Of a DNA stretch of 64,000 nt, positions 39,813 to 48,799 are shown piece after piece. The first letter of the stretch is position 1; each line of letters starts with the position of its first letter. The notes below the pieces were generated by a model, which did no database searches, was not told where the DNA came from, and worked only from the letters and a program-made list of their open reading frames with translations. This DNA comes from Noviherbaspirillum soli. Lineage in GTDB: Bacteria > Pseudomonadota > Gammaproteobacteria > Burkholderiales > Burkholderiaceae_D. The stretch lies in NCBI RefSeq assembly GCF_015352955.1, contig NZ_JACYOX010000005.1, positions 102,283-166,282 on the forward strand. The letters run 5' to 3'. The translations under genes were made by a program, and so were the position numbers.

Positions 39813-41060
39813 TCAGTAGGTCTCGACGTGGAAGCGCCCTTCCTTCACCATCTTTGCATGCAGCGCGGCCCAGTCCATGCCGGCGGCGGCGCAGGCTTCG
39901 CGCAGCGCTTCCATCACGCCCGCCTCCATGCCCTTCAGGCCGCAGATGTAGACGTAGGTATCGCCGCCGAGCAGTTCGGTCACGGCCGTGCCGGCCTCGC
40001 GTATCTTGTCCTGCACATAGGCGCGCGGCTGGTCGGGCTGGCGCGAGAAGGCCAGGTGCATGTCGATGAAGGCCGGCGGCAGCTTGAGCAGCGGACCGAA
40101 GTAAGGCAGCTCCTCGGGCGTCCGGGCGCCGAAGAACAGCATCAGCTTGCCATCCAGCGGCTGGCCCTTGGCGAACATGCGGCGCCGGTGCTCGGTCATG
40201 GCGCGCATCGGCGCCGAGCCGGTGCCGGTGCAGATCATCAGGATGTTGGAGCCGGCATGGTTGGGCATCAGGTAGTTGGCGCCGAACGGGCCCGTCACCT
40301 GCACCTGGGCGCCCTTCTGCAGGTCGCACAGGTAGTTGGAGCCGACGCCCCTGACCGGCTTGCCCTCATGGTCGGACACCACCCGCTTCACCGTCAGCGA
40401 CAGGTTGTTGTAGCCTTCGCGCTCGCCGCCGCGCGGGCTGGCCACCGAGTACATGCGGATGTAATGCGGCTTGCCGTTCTCGTCCACGCCGGGCGGGATG
40501 ATGCCGATCGACTGGCCTTCCAGTATCGGAAAGAACTGGTTGCCGAAGTCCAGCACGATGTGATGGATGTCGCTTTCGGTATCGGCGCCGGTGAGCCGGT
40601 AATTGCCGGCAACGGTGGCCGTCACCGGGTTCTTGTTCAGGTACAGGTTGATGTACGGATGGGCGGCCGACCATGGCGCGATCGCCGAGGTGGGCGACAC
40701 CGCGGCATTGATCTGCATGCCTTCGGCCAGCGCCTGCTCAACCGCGGTCTCGGCCGGAGTTTCCACCGCGCTGTCTTCCGGCACGTCCTGCTGCGGCGGC
40801 AGCTCGTCCCAGCTGAACTGTTCCTCCAGGCTGTAGGCGGCGCTCCTGGGCAGGGTGCGCCAGTGGTCGATCGAGCCGGTGGGGCATGGCGAGATGCAGG
40901 CATTGCAGCCATTGCAGATCGCGGGGTCGACCACGTAGTTGCGGCCGTCATGCGTGATCGCGTCGATCGGGCAGGTCTCCTCGCAGGTGTTGCAGCGTAT
41001 GCAGACCTCGGGATCGATCAGGTGCTGGCGGATCAGGACAATCTGTTCGGGAGCGTTCAT
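39813..41060 (-). CDS. boxA: Benzoyl-CoA 2,3-epoxidase reductase subunit BoxA
   Basis: 415-aa FAD and iron-sulfur reductase that passes NADPH electrons to BoxB for epoxidation of benzoyl-CoA. The start at 41060 ([12 protein letters not shown]) fits the family. Two [4Fe-4S] motifs: Cys20, 23, 26, 30 ([12 protein letters not shown]) and Cys49, 52, 55, 59 ([12 protein letters not shown]). The ferredoxin-NADP reductase-like part has [11 protein letters not shown] (FAD) and [18 protein letters not shown] (NADPH), ending FHVETY. It is the last gene of the boxC-boxB-boxA operon, 48 bp after boxB. Confidence 0.96.
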   Translation of the reverse strand: MNAPEQIVLIRQHLIDPEVCIRCNTCEETCPIDAITHDGRNYVVDPAICNGCNACISPCPTGSIDHWRTLPRSAAYSLEEQFSWDELPPQQDVPEDSAVETPAETAVEQALAEGMQINAAVSPTSAIAPWSAAHPYINLYLNKNPVTATVAGNYRLTGADTESDIHHIVLDFGNQFFPILEGQSIGIIPPGVDENGKPHYIRMYSVASPRGGEREGYNNLSLTVKRVVSDHEGKPVRGVGSNYLCDLQKGAQVQVTGPFGANYLMPNHAGSNILMICTGTGSAPMRAMTEHRRRMFAKGQPLDGKLMLFFGARTPEELPYFGPLLKLPPAFIDMHLAFSRQPDQPRAYVQDKIREAGTAVTELLGGDTYVYICGLKGMEAGVMEALREACAAAGMDWAALHAKMVKEGRFHVETY

Positions 41061-41108
41061 GGGGCTGATTCCATCGAAGGCGCGCCCTTGAGCGCGCCTG
41101 TGCATTGC

Positions 41109-42536
41109 TTAGTTGAAGCGGACGTACTCGAAGTCCACCGGCTGGCGGTTGATGCCCACCGGCGGCGGCGCGATCCAGTTCGCCATCTTGCCCGGCTCGA
41201 CCACGCGCCCCATCAGCGACGCGACATAGGCGCGGTCTTCCTCGCTGGGCAGCCAGTTGCGCACATTCGCCGCCCATTCGGCTTCGGAAATCACGCGGCC
41301 GTCCGGCGACACCTTCTGGCCGGCGAAGGTGCCGATATGGCGATTGAAGGCCTTGTGCGGCGTGACCAGGCGAAAGGCCAGGCCGGCCTTTTCCAGCACC
41401 CGGTTCCAGCGCGCCACGCCGGCCACCGAGTCGCGGATGTAGTCGTCGCGCAGCACTTCGTTCAGGGCATTCAACATCGGCACTTCGCGCTCTATCAGCT
41501 CGCCGTTGGCGATGTCGAGGATCTTGTACTGGTTGTTCTTCAGCAGATGGTCGTCGTCGCGCTTGGTCTCTTCATAGCGGCCCTTCAGGCCCGTGCTGTA
41601 GAAGGTGGCCGCATTGGACGACTGGTCCGCGCCGAACAGGTCGATGGTCACGCTGAAATGGAAGTTCAGGTAGCGCTGTATGGTCGGCAGGTCGATCACG
41701 CCATGCTTCCTGACCTCTTCCGGATCCTCGATGCCATGCTGCTTCATGATCGCGGCGGTACGCGCCAGCACGCGGGAAATGCCCGACTCGCCCACGAACA
41801 TGTGATGCGCTTCCTCGGTCAGCATGAAGCGGCAGGTGCGCGACAGCGGATCGAAGCCGGACTCCGACAGCGCATTCAACTGGAACTTGCCGTCGCGGTC
41901 GGTGAAGTAGGTGAACATGTAGAAGGCCAGCCAGTCCGGCGTTTCCTCGTTGAAGGCTTCGAGGATGCGCGGATTGTCCTGGTCGCCGGAATTGCGCTGC
42001 AGCAGCGCTTCGGCTTCCTCACGGCCATCGCGGCCGAAGTACTTGTGCAGCAGGTAGACCATGGCCCACAGGTGGCGGCCCTCTTCCACGTTGATCTGGA
42101 ACAGGTTGCGCAGGTCATAGTTGGACGGCGCGGTCAGGCCCAGGTGGCGCTGCTGCTCGACCGATGCCGGCTCGGTGTCGCCTTGCGTGACGATCATGCG
42201 GCGCAGGTTGGCGCGGTGCTCGCCCGGCACTTCCTGCCAGGCCGACTCGCCCTTGTGCTCGCCGAAATTCACCTTGCGGTTCTCGTCCTGCTGCGCCAGG
42301 AAGATGCCCCAGCGGTAGTCCGGCATCTTCACATGGTCGAAGTTGGCCCAGCCTTCCGGGGTCACATTGATGGCGGTGCGCAGATAGACGTCGAAATTGT
42401 TCGAGCCGTCCGGTCCCATGTCGCGCCACCATTGCAGGTAGTTGGGCTGCCAGTGCTCCAGCGCGCGCTGCAGGGTGCGGTCTTCCGAGAGATTGACGTT
42501 GTTCGGGATCTTTTCGCTATAGTCGATTGTGCTCAC
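41109..42536 (-). CDS. boxB: Benzoyl-CoA 2,3-epoxidase oxygenase subunit BoxB
   Basis: 475-aa diiron oxygenase that forms 2,3-epoxybenzoyl-CoA. It starts with GTG at 42536, with AGGGAA upstream. Iron-ligand helices are visible as EEGRHLWAMVYLLHKYF and EEAHHMFVGESG, each carrying the Glu/His pairing of the family. Length and the start MSTIDYSEKIPNNVNL agree with known BoxB proteins. It lies between boxC (52 bp) and boxA (48 bp). Confidence 0.97.
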   Translation of the reverse strand: MSTIDYSEKIPNNVNLSEDRTLQRALEHWQPNYLQWWRDMGPDGSNNFDVYLRTAINVTPEGWANFDHVKMPDYRWGIFLAQQDENRKVNFGEHKGESAWQEVPGEHRANLRRMIVTQGDTEPASVEQQRHLGLTAPSNYDLRNLFQINVEEGRHLWAMVYLLHKYFGRDGREEAEALLQRNSGDQDNPRILEAFNEETPDWLAFYMFTYFTDRDGKFQLNALSESGFDPLSRTCRFMLTEEAHHMFVGESGISRVLARTAAIMKQHGIEDPEEVRKHGVIDLPTIQRYLNFHFSVTIDLFGADQSSNAATFYSTGLKGRYEETKRDDDHLLKNNQYKILDIANGELIEREVPMLNALNEVLRDDYIRDSVAGVARWNRVLEKAGLAFRLVTPHKAFNRHIGTFAGQKVSPDGRVISEAEWAANVRNWLPSEEDRAYVASLMGRVVEPGKMANWIAPPPVGINRQPVDFEYVRFN

Positions 42537-42588
42537 AATATTTCCCTTTAAAGAGAGGCTGTTGCCGATGTGCTGACTGTGTATCTGA

Positions 42589-44247
42589 TTAAACGCGGTT
42601 CATGTCGAACTGGGCCTTGTTGCCGCTGCCATAGACCTTCAGCGCGCCAAGCTCGCCCACCGCGTTCGGACGGATGAAGATCCAGTTCTGCCATGCGGTG
42701 AGGCGGCCGAAGATGCGGGTCTCCATGGTTTCCGGGCCGTTGAAGCGCAGGTTCGCTTCCAGGCCGGTCAACGCATCCGGCGACATGCTGGCCCGCTCCT
42801 CGATCACCATCCGGGTTTCATCGGCCCAGTCGATGTCGTCCGGGTTGGAGGTGATCAGGCCGAGCGCCATCGCCTGGTCGGCATCGAGCTTCTGGCCCTG
42901 GGTCTCGCGGACCTTCGCAACGGTCGCCTCGTCGTCATAGAAGCGGCGCTGCAGGCGCGACTGGCGCGTGACCATGGGCAAGGCGCCGAAATTCATTTCG
43001 GAAACCGCAATCTTCGGCGCCTTCTCGGGGCTGTCCGGCAGCGCGAGCATGTAGATGCGGTCGGCCGACAGCGCCACTTCCAGCAGCGAGCCGGCGAAGC
43101 AGGAACCCTCCTCGATCAGCGCAAACAGCGAGCGCGAGGACACGTCCAGCCGGGCGAAGGTGCGGCGCATCAGGCCCAGGGTCTGGCGCACCAGCCAGTG
43201 CGACTGGTTGGCCAGCATCACGGCATCGGCATCCAGCACGGCCTGCACGTCGCCCTCGGTCTTGAGCAGCCAGGTGCCGATGTCGAGTTCATTGGTGCGC
43301 ATGTGCAGGATCGCATTGTCGAGTTCGCGCGCCATCTGCAGCGGCCACCACTGCACGCCGGCTTCCTCGATCGCGGCAACCGTCGCCGGCTGCGGTCCTT
43401 TCGGGCCGCGCACCGTCAGCACTGCATTGCGGGCGGCGCGGTCGATGGCCACGGTCACATAGTCATAGTCGATGCCGTTCTCGCCGACCTTGCGGTTCAG
43501 GGGCGTGAGCTTGACGCTGCGGCCATCGGCAGGACGGTCGCTCTGCGCCGCCAATTCCTGTGCGCGCTTTTGCACCGCTTCCTTGAACTGGGCCGGCTTG
43601 GCGATCGCATCCACCAGTTTCCAGTCCACCGCGCGCTGGCCGCGCACGCCCTCGGACGTGGTGCAAAAGATGTCGGCATGGTCATGGCGAACTTTCCTCT
43701 TGTCGGTCAGGCGGGTCAAACCGCCGGTGCCCGGCAGCACGCCCAGCAGCGGCACTTCCGGCAGGCTGACCGACGAGGAACGGTCGTCCACGAGGATGAT
43801 TTCATCGCAGGCCGCGGCCAGTTCATAGCCGCCGCCGGCGCAGGCGCCATTGACCGCGGCGATGAACTTCAGGCCTTCATGGCGGCTGGAGTCTTCCAGG
43901 CCGTTGCGGGTTTCATTGGTGAACTTGCAGAAGTTGACCTTCCAGGCATGGCTCGACTTGCCCAGCATGAAGATGTTGGCGCCGGAACAGAAGATGCGGT
44001 CCCTGGCGCTGGTGATCACCACCGTCCTGACTTCAGGATGCTCGAAGCGGATGCGCTGCACCGCGTCGTTCAATTCGATATCCACGCCCAGGTCGTAGGA
44101 ATTGAGCTTCAGCTTGTAGCCTTCGCGCAGGCCGCCGTCCTCGTTCACGTTCATCGTCAACGTCGCCACCGGGCCGTCGCAGTTCAGGGTCCAGTGCTTG
44201 TACTGCTCGGGGGAAGTTTGATAATCGACTTGCGGCGAAGTGCTCAT
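42589..44247 (-). CDS. boxC: 2,3-epoxybenzoyl-CoA dihydrolase BoxC
   Basis: 552-aa ring-cleaving enzyme made of two crotonase-like halves; it converts the epoxide to 3,4-dehydroadipyl-CoA semialdehyde and formate. The start at 44247 has AAGGATG upstream; a longer frame is not needed. Crotonase features: ITSARDRIFCSGANIFMLG (oxyanion hole) and NGACAGGGYELAAACDEIILVDD. First gene of the box operon, with a clear promoter about 50 bp upstream. Confidence 0.97.
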   Translation of the reverse strand: MSTSPQVDYQTSPEQYKHWTLNCDGPVATLTMNVNEDGGLREGYKLKLNSYDLGVDIELNDAVQRIRFEHPEVRTVVITSARDRIFCSGANIFMLGKSSHAWKVNFCKFTNETRNGLEDSSRHEGLKFIAAVNGACAGGGYELAAACDEIILVDDRSSSVSLPEVPLLGVLPGTGGLTRLTDKRKVRHDHADIFCTTSEGVRGQRAVDWKLVDAIAKPAQFKEAVQKRAQELAAQSDRPADGRSVKLTPLNRKVGENGIDYDYVTVAIDRAARNAVLTVRGPKGPQPATVAAIEEAGVQWWPLQMARELDNAILHMRTNELDIGTWLLKTEGDVQAVLDADAVMLANQSHWLVRQTLGLMRRTFARLDVSSRSLFALIEEGSCFAGSLLEVALSADRIYMLALPDSPEKAPKIAVSEMNFGALPMVTRQSRLQRRFYDDEATVAKVRETQGQKLDADQAMALGLITSNPDDIDWADETRMVIEERASMSPDALTGLEANLRFNGPETMETRIFGRLTAWQNWIFIRPNAVGELGALKVYGSGNKAQFDMNRV

Positions 44248-44295
44248 GACGTCATCCTTGAAAGCAATATGGTGCATTAACGAAGTAGTGAACGC

Positions 44296-44324
44296 ACTAT
44301 ATTGCATCATCGTGGAGGCGTCAA
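44296..44324 (-). promoter_or_regulatory. boxCBA promoter with probable BoxR site
   Basis: On the minus strand TTGACG (44319-44324), a 17-base spacer and TATAGT (44296-44301). The decamer ATGCAATATA (44298-44307) overlaps the -10 and recurs before the divergent operon at 46590-46599. Further TGCA words lie at 44273 and 44334. BzdR/BoxR-type repressors recognise TGCA-containing sites, so repression here is a reasonable inference. Confidence 0.7.
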
Positions 44325-44450
44325 GAATTTAAATGCAGTTTAATTCGACATCCACAAGCAGGAATTGGCTAGAGCGATTTTGGCCAGACTAGCCTCATGC
44401 CGCAGATTTAGGCGCGGCGCAACCTGCATCCTGCACATACCCCTGATGCT

Positions 44451-44565
44451 GTAGGGTGGAATACCCCGAAGGGGCATTCCACCATGCGTGGACCAGAGAA
44501 GGTTCTTGAGATGGTCTTTGCGGTATGCGACCGCGGTGCAATGCCCTTCGGGTATTGCACCCTAC
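44451..44565 (+). repeat. 115-bp double-hairpin interspersed element, copy C
   Basis: Ends GTAGGGTG and CACCCTAC; left hairpin GGTGGAATACCCC/GGGGCATTCCACC, right hairpin GGTGCAATGCCC/GGGTATTGCACC. The spacer matches copy B in inverse orientation. Between boxC and the gene at 44694. The bases either side (44325-44450 and 44566-44693) show no gene. Confidence 0.88.
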
Positions 44566-44693
44566 TAACCCTCGGCCGACTCTTCCAAAGGCAATCCTGC
44601 TTGGCCGGTGGATGCCAGTCAGGCTGGAAATACGCTAAGGCCTGCCATCGCCATGCGGGGACGAAAGGCTCAGCGCATGTGCCTTCTGTTTGT

Positions 44694-45479
44694 TTAGGCC
44701 GCGAAACTTTTTTGGAATTGGATCACCAGCTCATCCAGAAACCCGAGATTGCCCGTGCGAACGGTGTGTTTGTGCCGTTCGGGCTTTCGCGCCTTCTGGC
44801 GACTCCATGCAGTGCAAAATTGACGCGCCTGCTCGACAAGACGCTGCCGCGTGTCCAGGGTAGCGAGCCTGAAATCATCGCTCTGGAGCCCTGCGGCGAA
44901 CGCCATAAACTTGCCGAACATCTCATCGTCCTTGCTCCAACGCGCCGGCAAGCCCAGGCATGACCGTATATAAACAATCTGGCTCCCGGCAAGACGCCAT
45001 TGGCCTGGCAAGTAGCCCTTGCCCGGATGGCGGTCCAGAACCGTCCGGAATGCTTCAGCGGCTTGCTGCCATGAAATACGGAATGCGGCGGACGCTTTCT
45101 TGCGCGGGTCGACCTTGTCGTCGAGCGTCCTTACCGTGATGCGGTCTTTTTCGAACAAAGAGTTGAGAAACGTTTTCTTTGAAGTGTCCTTCCACTCCGG
45201 AAAGGCCTGCTCGAAAAGCTGCCTGCCGAGCTTCTGGTCCTGCCTGCTGAAAAACCAGTTCTCGATCGATTCGAGGACGGATTCCTTGCCGGTGCGGATG
45301 AACAGCACAGTGCCTGTCATCTCCGAACCGTCTGCGCCCTTGTGCTTGACCTCCCTGGCCCGCACGCTCCGGTCAAGGTCAAAGCCGGCGGTTCTTCTCC
45401 CCATTTCCATCAGCCTGATCAACTGACCACGCCGCTCGGAAGCGTGGCTGCTTGCCATGAGGGAGACATGATTGTGCAT
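44694..45479 (-). CDS. Orphan protein of unknown function, effector-like, inside the box cluster
   Basis: 261 aa, no signal peptide or span, basic overall, with a helical pattern (SWQQAAEAFRTVLDRHPGKGYLPGQWRL, WSKDDEMFGKFMAFAAGLQSDDFRLATLDTRQRLVEQARQF written by family-like heptads). The start at 45479 has AGGA six bases upstream. I do not recognise it. It separates boxC from boxR, where no such gene is expected, and its composition is less GC-rich than the box genes. A GGAACC-led hrp-box-like sequence lies 48 bases upstream. An effector role is inference. Confidence 0.65.
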   Translation of the reverse strand: MHNHVSLMASSHASERRGQLIRLMEMGRRTAGFDLDRSVRAREVKHKGADGSEMTGTVLFIRTGKESVLESIENWFFSRQDQKLGRQLFEQAFPEWKDTSKKTFLNSLFEKDRITVRTLDDKVDPRKKASAAFRISWQQAAEAFRTVLDRHPGKGYLPGQWRLAGSQIVYIRSCLGLPARWSKDDEMFGKFMAFAAGLQSDDFRLATLDTRQRLVEQARQFCTAWSRQKARKPERHKHTVRTGNLGFLDELVIQFQKSFAA

Positions 45480-45527
45480 GCGAAGTCCTGACGCAATGGA
45501 ATCCAGGCAGGGTCCTGGTTGATCCGG

Positions 45528-45556
45528 TCGGTACGCAGTTGCATGCCACGGGTTCC
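45528..45556 (-). promoter_or_regulatory. Candidate hrp box before the 45479 gene
   Basis: On the minus strand GGAACC (45551-45556), 16 bases, then GTACCGA (45528-45534). The first half is perfect; the second keeps only AC and the final A of CCACNNA. Weak to moderate match. Confidence 0.28.
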
Positions 45557-45575
45557 AGCGCCATGCGCCCCAAAA

Positions 45576-46475
45576 TCAAACCGCCCCCTTCGCCCCTGCC
45601 AGCGCCTTTCCCCGCAACTGCTCCGTCAATCCGACAAACGCCGCCTCCTGCGTGATGTCGCTGGTGTCAAAGGTCAGGTCCGCCTTCGAATAGAACTGCG
45701 CGCGGCTGTCGAGGATGCTCTTCAGGTCGTCCATCGCTTCCCGGTTGCCCGACATCGGACGCTTGTCGCCCTGCGCCAGCACCCGTTCCATATGCTCTTC
45801 CGGCGTGGCCTTGAGCCAGACCGTATAGCAGTGCGACAGCAGCAGGTTAAAGGAAGCCGGGTCGGACACGATGCCGCCGGGGGTGGCGATGACGGCGGTG
45901 GGAAAGCGCCGGATCGCGTCTTCCAGCGCGCGGTATTCATAGCGGCGGTAGGCATTGGCGCCGTACAGCGCATGGATCTCGGCGATGCTGCAGCCGGCCA
46001 GCGCCTCGATCTGCCGGTTCAGTTCGACGAAGGGCACCATCCAGGTGTCGGCCAGCATCTGGCCCAGCGTGGACTTGCCGGCGCCGCGCAGGCCCACCAG
46101 CGCCACCCGCTGGCGCCGCGCGCTTTCGCTGGTGGGCGTCTCGAACAGGTCGGTCATCGCGGCCCGCGCCTGCGCCAGCTCGGCCTCGGAGCGGCCGCGC
46201 AGGATCTCGCGGATCATCAGCCATTCCGGCGAGGAAGCGGTTTCGTCGCCGATCATCTCGGCCAGCGTGCAGTTGAGCACCAGGGTAAGTTGCCGCAGGA
46301 ACTGGATAGAGGCATTGCCTACGCCCGACTCGACATTGGCCAGATGGCGTTCGGACACGTCGGCCAGCCTGGCCAGCGCCTTGCGCGTCATGCCGCGCCG
46401 GGCGCGCAGCGTCTTGAGGCGCTCGCCCAGGGTAATCAGGAAAGGGTCTTTGATTGGGTCGGATAAGTCCGTCAT
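45576..46475 (-). CDS. boxR: BoxR-type regulator: HTH domain fused to shikimate kinase-like domain
   Basis: 299 aa. N-terminal XRE helix-turn-helix (LGERLKTLRARRGMTRKALARLADVSERHLANVESG, residues about 16-52) and a C-terminal shikimate-kinase-like domain with P-loop GLRGAGKSTLG that in this family senses benzoyl-CoA rather than acting as a kinase. This two-domain form is the hallmark of BoxR/BzdR. It is divergent from the DUF4863-bclA operon and upstream of the box genes on the same strand; it probably represses both arms until benzoyl-CoA accumulates. Confidence 0.93.
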   Translation of the reverse strand: MTDLSDPIKDPFLITLGERLKTLRARRGMTRKALARLADVSERHLANVESGVGNASIQFLRQLTLVLNCTLAEMIGDETASSPEWLMIREILRGRSEAELAQARAAMTDLFETPTSESARRQRVALVGLRGAGKSTLGQMLADTWMVPFVELNRQIEALAGCSIAEIHALYGANAYRRYEYRALEDAIRRFPTAVIATPGGIVSDPASFNLLLSHCYTVWLKATPEEHMERVLAQGDKRPMSGNREAMDDLKSILDSRAQFYSKADLTFDTSDITQEAAFVGLTEQLRGKALAGAKGAV

Positions 46476-46550
46476 GCTGTTTTTACCCTTGATTGCCGCT
46501 CGCCTGGGCCAGCCGCATTTTTGCGATGAATTATATTATGACTGACGGTA

Positions 46551-46600
46551 TTGACCGTTGCAAGATAGTGCATGTACACTCGATTTCAGATGCAATATAA
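46551..46600 (+). promoter_or_regulatory. Promoter and BoxR-type sites of the benzoate activation operon
   Basis: TTGACC (46551-46556), 18 bases, TACACT (46575-46580) reading into the DUF4863 gene. Inside and after it are TGCA-N6-TGCA (46559-46572) and ATGCAATATA (46590-46599), the latter shared with the boxC promoter. The placement over promoter elements suits a repressor. Confidence 0.6.
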
Positions 46601-46664
46601 GTTACGTTCTTGACGAAAATAAAGGCACTCACTATAAGCGAAGTGCCGTACGAGGAGAACCCTT

Positions 46665-47141
46665 GTGGATGTTCAACAGTTCCAGCAACGCATCAGCCGC
46701 CTGACATCCGAGATTTCCGGCGCTTCGCTCGATGCATCGCTCGAAGCCCGCCTGAATGCCGACCACGGTCCTGGCAGCGACACCTATGAAGAGCTGTTCG
46801 CCGCCTGCCGGATCGGCGTAGCCGAAAGCTGGCTGTGCAACCGGGAAGGCGGCGGCATCCGCTACGGCCGGGTGCTCAAGGCCACCGACGCCACCCATGG
46901 CTACTCGGTCGACGTGGTCGACATGCAAGACCTGGCCGGCCCGCATCACAGCCACCCGAATGGCGAGATCGACCTGATCATGCCGCTGACGCCCGGCGCC
47001 CGCTTCGACGGCTGCCCTGCCGGCTGGCGCGTGTATGAAGCCGGCAGCGCCCACCACCCGACCGTGACCGGAGGCCGGGCGCTGGTTCTGTACCTGCTGC
47101 CGCAGGGTTCGATCCAGTTCACCGCCGCGGCCTCAACATGA
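46665..47141 (+). CDS. DUF4863 family protein of the benzoate cluster
   Basis: 158 aa, GTG start with AGGAG seven bases upstream. Cupin-like features (HHSHPNGEIDLIMPL, metal-binding His cluster; FDGCPAGWRVYEAGSAHHPTV). The DUF4863 family includes 4-hydroxylaminobenzoate lyase (PnbB) and is often linked to aerobic benzoyl-CoA genes; its role there is not settled. First gene of the plus-strand operon with bclA. Confidence 0.82.
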   Translation: MDVQQFQQRISRLTSEISGASLDASLEARLNADHGPGSDTYEELFAACRIGVAESWLCNREGGGIRYGRVLKATDATHGYSVDVVDMQDLAGPHHSHPNGEIDLIMPLTPGARFDGCPAGWRVYEAGSAHHPTVTGGRALVLYLLPQGSIQFTAAAST

Positions 47142-47231
47142 TTATTCCGCCGTGCCACCGCATCCCCGGCGCAGCGCCACCGGGCTGACCGGCGGCGCCG
47201 CGTCAAGACTTCAGCAGCTGGAGGAGACACC

Positions 47232-48797
47232 ATGCAGCACCCATACGAGCAGCCGCCCGAGCGGTTCAACTTCGCGCAACACATCCTGGAGATCAATCGC
47301 AGCCGCGCCGGCAAGCCCGCCTATATCGATGATCGTGAAACCTTGAGCTACGGCGACCTGGACCAACGGGTGCGCCGCTGCGCGGCCGGCCTGCTGGCGC
47401 TCGGCCTGCGGCCGGAAGAGCGGGTGCTGGTCATCATGCACGACACCACCGACATGCCGGTGGCGCTGCTGGGCGCAATGCTTGCCGGCATCGTGCCGGT
47501 GCCGGTCAACACCCTGCTGCCGGCGGCCGACTATGCCTACATGCTGGGCCACTGCGGCGCGCGCGTGGTGCTGGTGTCGGCCGGCCTGCTGCCGGTGGTG
47601 CAGGACGCCATTGCCCAGTCAGGCAGAAAGCCGCAGCTGGTGGTCTCGGGCGATGCGCAGCAATTGCCGGAGGGAGCGATCGGCTTCAACACGCTGCTCG
47701 ACGCGCGTCCGCTGCCCGAAGGCGGCCATGCCGACACCCATGCCGACGACTTCGCCTTCTGGCTCTACTCCTCCGGCTCGACCGGCCGGCCCAAGGGCAC
47801 GGTGCATTCCCATGCCAACCTGTACTGGACCGCCGAGCTGTATGGCAAGCCGGTGCTGGGCGTGCGGGAGGACGACGTGGTGTTCTCGGCGGCCAAGCTG
47901 TTCTTCGCCTATGGCCTGGGCAATGGCCTGACTTTCCCGCTGTCGGTCGGCGCCACCACGGTGCTGATGGCCGAACGGCCGACGCCGCAGGCGGTGTTCA
48001 GGCGCCTGATCGAGCACAAGCCCACGGTGTTTGCCGGCGTGCCCACGCTGTATGTCGGCATGCTGGCCTCCCCTGAACTGCCGGCGCGCGGGCAGGTGGC
48101 GCTGCGCATCTGCGCCTCGGCCGGCGAAATGCTGCCGCGCGAGGTCGGCGAGCGCTTCCGCGACCATTTCGGCGCCGACATCCTGGACGGCCTGGGTTCC
48201 ACCGAGATGCTGCATATCTTCCTGTCCAACCGCAGCGGCGACGTGCGCTATGGCGTGACCGGCAAGCCGGTCGAGGGCTACGACATCGAGCTGCGCGACG
48301 AACAGGGCAAGCCGGTCGGCGTCGGCGAGGTCGGCGACCTGTACATCCGCGGCCCGAGCGCGGCGCTGATGTACTGGACCAACCGCGACAAGACGCGCGC
48401 CACCTTCCAGGGCGAATGGGTCAGGAGCGGCGACAAGTATGTAAGGGACGCCCAGGGCTACTACAGCTACGCCGGCCGCAGCGACGACATGCTCAAGGTC
48501 AGCGGGCAGTATGTATCGCCGATCGAGGTCGAGTCGGCGCTGATTGCCCACCCGGCGGTGCTGGAATGCGCAGTGGTCGGCAAGCCCGACGAACAGGGCC
48601 TGACCAAGACCATGGCCTATGTGGTGCCGCGCGCCGGCCAGGCCGCCGATGATGCGCTGCGCGCCGAGCTGAAAGCCTTCGTCAAGGGCCGGCTGGCGCC
48701 GCACAAGTACCCGCGTGACATCATCTTCGTCGAAGACCTGCCCAAGACCGCCACCGGCAAGATACAGCGCTTCAAGCTGCGCGCGCTGGAGGCATGA
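47232..48797 (+). CDS. bclA: Benzoate-CoA ligase
   Basis: 521-aa acyl-adenylate enzyme making benzoyl-CoA from benzoate, ATP and CoA. GGAGGAG precedes the ATG. Motifs: ATP loop YSSGSTGRPKG starting at Tyr179, core DGLGSTEMLHIFLSN, hinge GRSDDMLKVSGQYVSPIEVE and catalytic Lys510 in TATGKIQRFK. The aromatic-acid subfamily is indicated by FFAYGLGNGLTFPL. It precedes the hydrolase gene (3 bp) and a transporter, forming an uptake and activation operon. Confidence 0.96.
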   Translation: MQHPYEQPPERFNFAQHILEINRSRAGKPAYIDDRETLSYGDLDQRVRRCAAGLLALGLRPEERVLVIMHDTTDMPVALLGAMLAGIVPVPVNTLLPAADYAYMLGHCGARVVLVSAGLLPVVQDAIAQSGRKPQLVVSGDAQQLPEGAIGFNTLLDARPLPEGGHADTHADDFAFWLYSSGSTGRPKGTVHSHANLYWTAELYGKPVLGVREDDVVFSAAKLFFAYGLGNGLTFPLSVGATTVLMAERPTPQAVFRRLIEHKPTVFAGVPTLYVGMLASPELPARGQVALRICASAGEMLPREVGERFRDHFGADILDGLGSTEMLHIFLSNRSGDVRYGVTGKPVEGYDIELRDEQGKPVGVGEVGDLYIRGPSAALMYWTNRDKTRATFQGEWVRSGDKYVRDAQGYYSYAGRSDDMLKVSGQYVSPIEVESALIAHPAVLECAVVGKPDEQGLTKTMAYVVPRAGQAADDALRAELKAFVKGRLAPHKYPRDIIFVEDLPKTATGKIQRFKLRALEA

Positions 48798-48799
48798 GG

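Noticed and set aside
39693..42551. A 952-codon plus-strand frame across boxA and boxB
   Set aside because: Antisense to two clearly identified enzymes; no domain, no ribosome site.
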